Below, in pieces: positions 10,733 through 16,145 of a DNA stretch of 16,145 bases. The notes under the pieces were generated by a model that made no database searches, was not told where the DNA came from, and saw nothing but the letters and a program-made list of their open reading frames with translations. Source of the DNA: Phellopilus nigrolimitatus. Taxonomy: Eukaryota > Basidiomycota > Agaricomycetes > Hymenochaetales > Hymenochaetaceae. Position 1 is the stretch's first letter. Each line of letters begins with the position of its first letter. The translations under genes and the position numbers were made by a program. The stretch covers positions 1 through 16,145 of the forward strand of contig JAJOHG010000508.1 of the NCBI GenBank assembly GCA_021029095.1. Direction: 5' to 3'.

Positions 10733-11159
10733 ATCCGCAGAGGGTAAAGTACAAATAATGGTGTAAGGAGAGGAAGAGAAGGACCGAATGTGGAGAGGTG
10801 AAAAGGCTTAAGTAACCGTGTTATATAACATCAAAGCATATGTTGAGTGATAGTATGAACAGACGAAAGGAGAAAGCGACGTTAGGCAAGGCGCGAGAAA
10901 GAAAGAAAGAAAGGCAAGGAAAACACAAAAGCAAAAATGAAACGTAGATCCGATCCAGGTGTGATGTGCATTTAGAGCAAATAGCAAATGTCGGAGATGA
11001 AAAAAGTGCACGGATGTGGGGAGCAACAGAAGCAATATTAGAACAGACGAGCAATGAAAGGGTACGCAGGCGCATATGTTCGCTGCTCTTGGAAGGGCTA
11101 GCTGATAGTGGCTGGATTGTCGAGAAATTCTTCAGATACAGGTGGCGAGAAGACGACAG
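10733..11159 (-). other. 3' flank of the tandem-PH gene
   Basis: This stretch lies directly after the stop codon of the PH gene in its direction of transcription. It is purine-rich on the plus strand, hence pyrimidine-rich in the transcript, and holds (GAAA)4 at 10897-10912. The open minus-strand frames here (10808-11075) are Leu/Phe/Ser-rich and follow from that composition. It probably contains the 3' UTR; no exact polyadenylation site can be fixed. Confidence 0.45.
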
Positions 11160-13052
11160 TCAGTGATGCTGATGGTCATCCTTCGTGAGTGCGAGGGCAC
11201 TCGCCCCACTTGCACTTCGCTTGCGGGCCATCGAGGTCGATGCTTTAACGCCCCCGCCCGACGCGACGCCTTCCGCGCCCTGGATTGTACCACCTGCGGG
11301 ATTCGCACGCCGCGCTATGAGTGCACGCACGGCACTAAGCCACTTGATCTCCTCTGCCTCGCTCGGCGCGCAGAGCAGTAACGATCGTTTCGTTGTCACA
11401 ATTTTGAATGTGTATTGGCCGCCACTACTTCCCCCGCTTCCGAGGGCTCCGTTCGCAGCGTCTCGCTCGTGCGGATGAGCATTCGAGTGTTCGCCGCTGG
11501 TTGTAGCCGAGGAGGACGAAGGAGCACCGTGCGAGAAATCGTATTCAAGAGCGTCAATAACTTGAGAAAGATCAATAGAGCGCTGGCGCTTTGTATCCTA
11601 CAAATGAATTTAAGAGCACGAAAGCCAATCAGTTTTTAGCCTCTGAGCATATAGTACGCTCCATTAAAAAAGACCGACCATGTGGCTCGCACTATACATC
11701 AGCTTCTCATTCGTGAGCACGAACCACCGCTTTCGCCAGCCTCGGCGCTTCGAACGACATTTCATCATGTAAGCTGATAGGAGCACCTTAGACCCGTGCT
11801 GGTCCTTGCTTGTCTGGGCCTTCGACGGCGACGTGTTGACTGATCCGACCGATGCAGGCTCCGCCCCCGCATTCATATCCTCAGACTCCGATTCGGATGT
11901 GACGGGTCCTGCAAACCCAATGCTGCGTGCAGATGGTGGAGACGGCGTCACCGCGCCACCACCACTTAGAGTCGCGGTCGGAGAGTACGATGGCGCATTC
12001 GGATGCCGCGAGCCACTTGGGGTAGCAGGGATAGGAATCGGGGGAGTGGCAATGCTGTTCTGTGTGGATGTCCCTAAGAGCGCTTCGCGGGTTTCGTTCA
12101 GGCGCTCGACCCAGTCCTGCATGTCCTTGTCGGACTGAGCCTGCAAATAGTACGTTCGTGTGGGGGAAACGAGCACAAAGCTATTTGCATGTCGCTTCAG
12201 AGCAACTGGGGTGCAGGAATGGACATCGGATAGATCAAGGAGGCGAAGGAGCTGGTATTCTGCGGAAGATTTGTAGAAGGCGAGCTGTGCTGGACGGAGA
12301 ACAAACCATCGTTTCTTCCACGTCTACAATAGAGTTAGAAGGTCCCAGAAGATTTCAAAAGAAGTGACATACCTTCCGCCGCTCGCCCTTTTTCCACAGA
12401 TATCCCATTTTTATGACACTGTCATCATCGGGCCTTTTCTTCTGCGCTTCATGGTTGTGATCGTTCTCCTGTGGCCACTCTTCGTCGCATTCAGGGTCCT
12501 CTTCCTCATCAGAATCATCATCACCGCTTCCGCTCCTACGCTCGGCGATCGAAGAAAGCGGTTTTGACGATGCACTTGTTGAGAGCCCCACCGACATGCT
12601 GTGGCTGTGGGCATGGCCATGTGGGTGGGGAATTGGGTGCGGGTGTGAACCTCCAGGAAAGTGTGTGCCAGCGAGAGGGGAATGGTCCGGAGAAAAGAAC
12701 GGATCCGAGTCGCTTTCGGTTCCCGAGACAGATGCGTTCGCGGTGATTGGTTGAGACTGAAGTAGTCGAGGAGGTGATTTGTTCCAACGGCCAGTGATAC
12801 AATGAAAGGCCACAAAAAGAGTAAGAGGACACGTCAAAGCGAAGAACGTGATTTCCGAAAAGCGAGATGGTCAGCAAATAGACAAGGACGTGCCAAGTAG
12901 TGCGATTGCAATGCGTTGATGGCACGAGAGTATGACAACGCACGCACCTTCGTAGGTCTATTGTGTACCGACAGCTTCCTGGTGATCTCCTGAAGAGAGG
13001 GTGGCGCGACAGGGGAGTTCGAAGCGAGCGAATTCTGCACCGACGACGCCAT
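11160..13052 (-). CDS. Tandem pleckstrin homology (PH) domain protein
   Basis: Four exons give 523 residues: 13052-12948, 12756-12373, 12323-11679 and 11597-11160 (stop TGA 11162-11160). The introns are 191, 49 and 81 bases, all phase 0, with donors GTGCGT, GTATGT and GTCGGT and acceptors TTCAG, TGTAG and TGTAG. Residues 1-150 are disordered, with a His-rich stretch (about 68-88) and an acidic run (about 114-128). PH1 spans about 151-244: GYLWKKGERRK joins TWKKRWFVL across the second intron, and the invariant C-terminal Trp is near 234. A Ser/Pro/Thr-rich linker follows. PH2 spans about 346-474, with GWRKRWFVL, the conserved Trp near 464 and a Gly/Ser/His-rich insert near 403-438. Both domains carry the basic K/R-x-R-x-hydrophobic pattern linked to phosphoinositide binding, so a membrane adaptor role is inferred. 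The start is the first ATG in this frame; the frame is open further upstream but has no ATG. Yeast Opy1 is another dual-PH protein, but orthology is not shown. The 191-base first intron is the least certain part. Confidence 0.9.
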
Positions 13053-13466
13053 ACTATTAAAACAGAATTTTGAGTATTTTTGATGAAGAGTTTGGAGGCA
13101 ATGAAGAACGTCGACGGAGGCAGCTTGCAACGAGGTCACGACCGCAAGTGTTATGTAAGCATCAAGCGAGCTAAGCGTCGGTATCGAGGTGCAACCCGCC
13201 GGCGATGTTGTTGCGCATGCAACAAGCGTGACAACAAGTAGAATGCGTAGTCGTCGACGTCGTACGCGACAGCGAACGGCGACGAACAAGGCGAGATTTC
13301 GCGAGATCAGCGAACGAAAACCATGCTAAAAAAGAAATATTATAACTGGTAGGCAGTTTCCGGTCAGATTAGATAACACGCGCATACAGTCCTTCAGGCT
13401 CCCGGTTCCCCATCTCTCACATTTTACACCCTCCTCGACCCCAAGTCCCACTCGACGTCGGAAATA
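13053..13466. promoter_or_regulatory. Shared divergent promoter region
   Basis: The 414 bases between the two start codons must hold the promoters and 5' UTRs of both genes. On the plus side there is an AT-rich TATA-like stretch atattataa (13337-13345). A pyrimidine-rich block follows (about 13390-13450), a common feature just before fungal start codons. On the minus side an A/T-rich stretch lies directly upstream of the PH gene ATG. No specific operator can be named. Confidence 0.6.
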
Positions 13467-14074
13467 ATGAGCTACGAAGCCAAATTCACCACGGCAGTCT
13501 CCATCGTGCAAGGTCTCCCAAAGGACGGCCCGATCAAGCCCACCCAGGACGAGCAACTTTACGTTCGTTTCTCCTCCTTCCACGTTATCTACCCCTCTCC
13601 TCACCGCTCATTTCCGCAGTTTTACAAGTACTACAAGCAAGGTCAGCCCGTGCTCCTACTATTTATGCTGTATTCAAAACACAGCGCTCGCTTCGACGCG
13701 TTTGTGTATGTGTTACTGAGGTATTGATCGGATACTTTTTTTCTTGGCTAGTCACGGTCGGTGATGTCAATGTCTCCCGTCCTTCCGGCCTACTCGACTT
13801 CACCGGTAAGGCTAAGTGGTATGTCGTATCTACTTCTTTCATGCGATCATCGCATACCATTATTTTCCTTGTGTTTTTTAAACAGGGACGCGTGGTCAGA
13901 GGTGAAGGGCACCTCGAAGGAGGATGCGCAGGAACTCTACGTCAATAAACTCTTGAGTGTACGCACCTCTCTTTCTCTCACTTCGCCGTTTGCTTACTTG
14001 CAATTCTTCAGATCCTTGATAAGGCACCGAAGGAATATTCAGAGGAGTTTATTAAATCGATCAATGAGGCGTGA
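13467..14074 (+). CDS. ACB1: Acyl-CoA-binding protein (ACBP)
   Basis: Five exons give 106 residues: 13467-13562, 13620-13641, 13752-13818, 13886-13958 and 14012-14074 (stop TGA). The introns are 57, 110, 67 and 53 bases, with donors GTTCGT, GTCAGC, GTATGT and GTACGC and acceptors GCAG, CTAG, ACAG and TCAG. The product is a small cytosolic four-helix protein that binds long-chain acyl-CoA esters and carries them between synthesis, chain elongation and membrane lipid pathways. The family signature is complete: YFYKYYKQVTVGD (from residue 32), then [22 protein letters not shown] and ELYVNKLL. Ligand-binding positions known from bovine ACBP correspond to Tyr34, Tyr37, Lys38, Lys61 and Tyr80 here. 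The C-terminal tail (87-106) makes it longer than the animal and yeast forms of about 87 residues. The second exon is only 22 bases yet carries three of the binding residues. The first two donors are weak, but the protein alignment fixes these junctions. Confidence 0.96.
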
Positions 14075-15914
14075 GGGACATGGCGAATTCAGTTTTGCAT
14101 GTATTTGTGTTTGGCACTGTAATGAATACCAAGATCCTTGAGGCATCTAGGAAGATCAAATAGTATCTTCGATTTCCCTTTATTATCCACTCTGTCTGAT
14201 GAAAATTAGGCACGAGTACTAGTCTAGGGTCCTCATTCATCATTGAACCTACCGACTCTAGGTTATGCCTTACCGATTGTCAATGCTGTAATTCTTTCGC
14301 TATGTTCCGAAGGGACTACTACCATTCATCGGGTAAGCCAGACGATGGCCGACACGTTCAACGCAAGATCGCATCGTTGATGCTTGTTTCTGACAATATA
14401 TTAAACACTGTTAATTCGCGACGTGCATGTAAATTGAGGGACATACATTACCAAGAAAACATGCGTCTAGAATGTGTGGGGGTGAGGAGCACGAAGCGAG
14501 AGGGTATTACAAGGTGGGAAGCGACAAGAATTATCGTTTCAAAAGAAAGATCACAGAAAGCAGTGATGTACTTTCCCTCTAATTTATCTTGTTACCTTCT
14601 CAAGTCAAAAGCCACAAAGATAACAGAAATCTAGAAACGATTAGTTATGCTTCCTTTGTGCGGTGATGGCGAGGAAAATTTGTAGTCAATATGTGCCCGC
14701 TGGCAATAGATAGCGCCGCAGGTCGAGCGTGTGATGGAAGGGCGATATAAATCGGCCACAAAACCGCACCGCGATGAGCAGACCGACATCTCAGCGTTTC
14801 ACATTCTGATCCGGATTGAAAGTAGGCGAGTACCACATTAAAACCTGCAGGTGGATGCCGCTATTTTTATTTACATATGAAAATTCTTTTGTCCCGTTAC
14901 CACAAGGCCCGAACCCAAAATGAATTGTACAGAGCTTGAAGAAGCACGAAGAAGCTTGCGAAGTGCCGCGTCGATCTGCTTGAGCGCTTGAGTAGCACGT
15001 ACCAATGGAGAAGCATCACCGATGGGCGTTGCGTTGCCTCTACAAGGCAAGGTCTCCGAGGTGATATGATTGAGCGTAATAATGTGGCTGGGATGGTGCT
15101 ATCAGTTCTAACGGATTTGCCCGTGAACACTCTACCCATAGAATTCGTGATTGGTGGTACCTTTGCCGTCGCGTTGTGTCCATCAAAACAGAACTTGGGA
15201 ACAAGGCATGCGTGTTTTTCAGCTTTCCTGGTGGAGATGGATCGCAAGATCTGGCGAATCGTCATGTCCGCTTTATCCTTGATCTGTCGACTACCCGTAG
15301 CTTGATTCGATGGAGTAACATAGGGTTGGCCTAGGTTCAAAACGTGTAAGAAAACGATGCAATGAATATCCCTTCGATGTAAAGTAATCAGCGAGACGTA
15401 AACATGAACTACAAGCTTACCGTACATTGACGCGGTGATCATATCACTGGCGCTACGTACATGTTACTTGAGAGTGCCCTCAAGAAGGACAGACGAAAAT
15501 CCTGTGTAAGGGGCCACTTAAGTGTAACCAACAATCAGCCCGAGGGTTGAACTCGCAATAAAGAAGTTCCTCAAAGACCTATTGCGGCCCTATACTCGTG
15601 GCTAAGACTCAACTCCCTCCTAGAATATCTGCCGTACAAATTCACTGCCTTCGATGTGCTGCTGGAGTTTGATGCATTGATGACCCTCGCGATTAAGAAT
15701 TTCAGGTTCAACGACGACCAAACAGCAACACGGGAACTTACTTCTGCAGAATTAGTAGCATTGCGTACGCCTATTGAAATCTGGGAACGCACATGAGGCC
15801 CTTCCAAGCTTCAACGCTCAGAAATATTTCGGCGTTAGAGACATATAATGATTTCCGATTTATTATTTTGGTCAGGAGGGAAAGTAATTAGTGACCCTGG
15901 CACGTTCGACAGAA
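14075..15914. other. Intergenic DNA downstream of the ACBP gene
   Basis: The first few hundred bases should hold the ACBP 3' UTR. The rest has open frames on both strands (plus 14302-14634 and 14988-15305; minus 14897-15442) without a recognised domain or a splice pattern. In 14900-15300 frames on both strands look equally plausible, so none is called. Confidence 0.45.
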
Positions 15915-16145
15915 ATGGGGCCCCGGGAAGCACGAGCACTTGCGGTCGCGACTTGGCCGCAATTCGGCATTGGCTGTGGCGATAAATCGTCAGAGGAAAG
16001 GTTTCCCATTGGCACTTTGCTGTCGCCCGTGGAAACCGAGGTACATAATCTTGAGCCAGAGCACATGCTAGTATCTCCGGAACCAATTGATGAGGAAGGC
16101 TTACTTGAAGTTGAAGCGAGGATCGTTGACTTTAGGAAATCCCGA
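15915..16145 (+). CDS. Possible partial ORF running off the window
   Basis: An ATG at 15915 opens a frame of 77 codons that reaches the last base of the window without a stop. The second half is acidic (Glu/Asp/Pro-rich) with no recognised motif. An acceptor-like GACAG ends just before it, so it could also be read as an exon start. The opposite strand is open over 15835-16086 as well, which weakens the call. The product is unknown. Confidence 0.2.
   Translation, partial: MGPREARALAVATWPQFGIGCGDKSSEERFPIGTLLSPVETEVHNLEPEHMLVSPEPIDEEGLLEVEARIVDFRKSR

Noticed and set aside
10808..11075. Minus-strand Leu/Phe/Ser-rich frames suggesting a membrane protein
   Set aside because: They lie in the pyrimidine-rich 3' flank of the PH gene and have no conserved motif; a compositional artefact.
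13053..13289. Upstream extension of the PH protein with a signal-peptide-like hydrophobic start
   Set aside because: The frame is open but has no ATG; the apparent start is TTG. The first ATG is at 13052-13050, and a secreted PH protein makes no sense.
14302..14634. 110-codon plus-strand frame downstream of ACBP
   Set aside because: No recognisable motif, and it is within reach of the ACBP 3' UTR. This length is not unusual by chance over 16 kb.
14897..15442. 181-codon minus-strand frame
   Set aside because: Plus-strand and alternate minus-strand frames over the same bases look just as protein-like. There is no domain and no splice support.
15545..15565. gggttgaactcgc resembling a tRNA T-arm
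   Set aside because: No acceptor, D-arm or anticodon stem can be built around it on either strand.

Overview
The window looks like nuclear DNA of a filamentous fungus, most likely a basidiomycete. Its two recognisable genes are cut by several short introns (49-191 bases, with donors such as GTATGT and GTGCGT), the protein families are eukaryotic, and there is no operon or ribosome-binding-site structure. The exact lineage cannot be read from the sequence. I found no tRNA, rRNA, CRISPR array or intact transposon.

Layout. Bases 1 to about 3300 are a C- and A-rich, strand-skewed, low-complexity block with CAG repeats, palindromes and hairpins but no convincing gene. It looks like long upstream or regulatory DNA. 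About 3300-4090 is GC-rich, with overlapping open frames in several frames that I read as compositional. About 4090-10730 is AT-richer and holds no intact gene. On its minus strand there are broken stretches of protein-like reading with intron-like junctions of 58-59 bases, which may be one or more decayed genes. It also holds a clean 29-base tandem duplication and a perfect inverted repeat.

The confident part is 11160-14074. On the minus strand, 11160-13052 encodes a 523-residue protein with two pleckstrin homology (PH) domains in four exons. On the plus strand, 13467-14074 encodes a 106-residue acyl-CoA-binding protein in five exons, one of only 22 bases. The two genes are divergent and share a 414-base intergenic region. 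Both products belong to families that bind lipids or lipid esters (phosphoinositides and acyl-CoA), so shared control is possible but unproven.

After 14074 the window runs to its end without a recognisable gene. A 77-codon plus-strand frame from 15915 is still open at the window edge and could be an exon of a gene lying further right.
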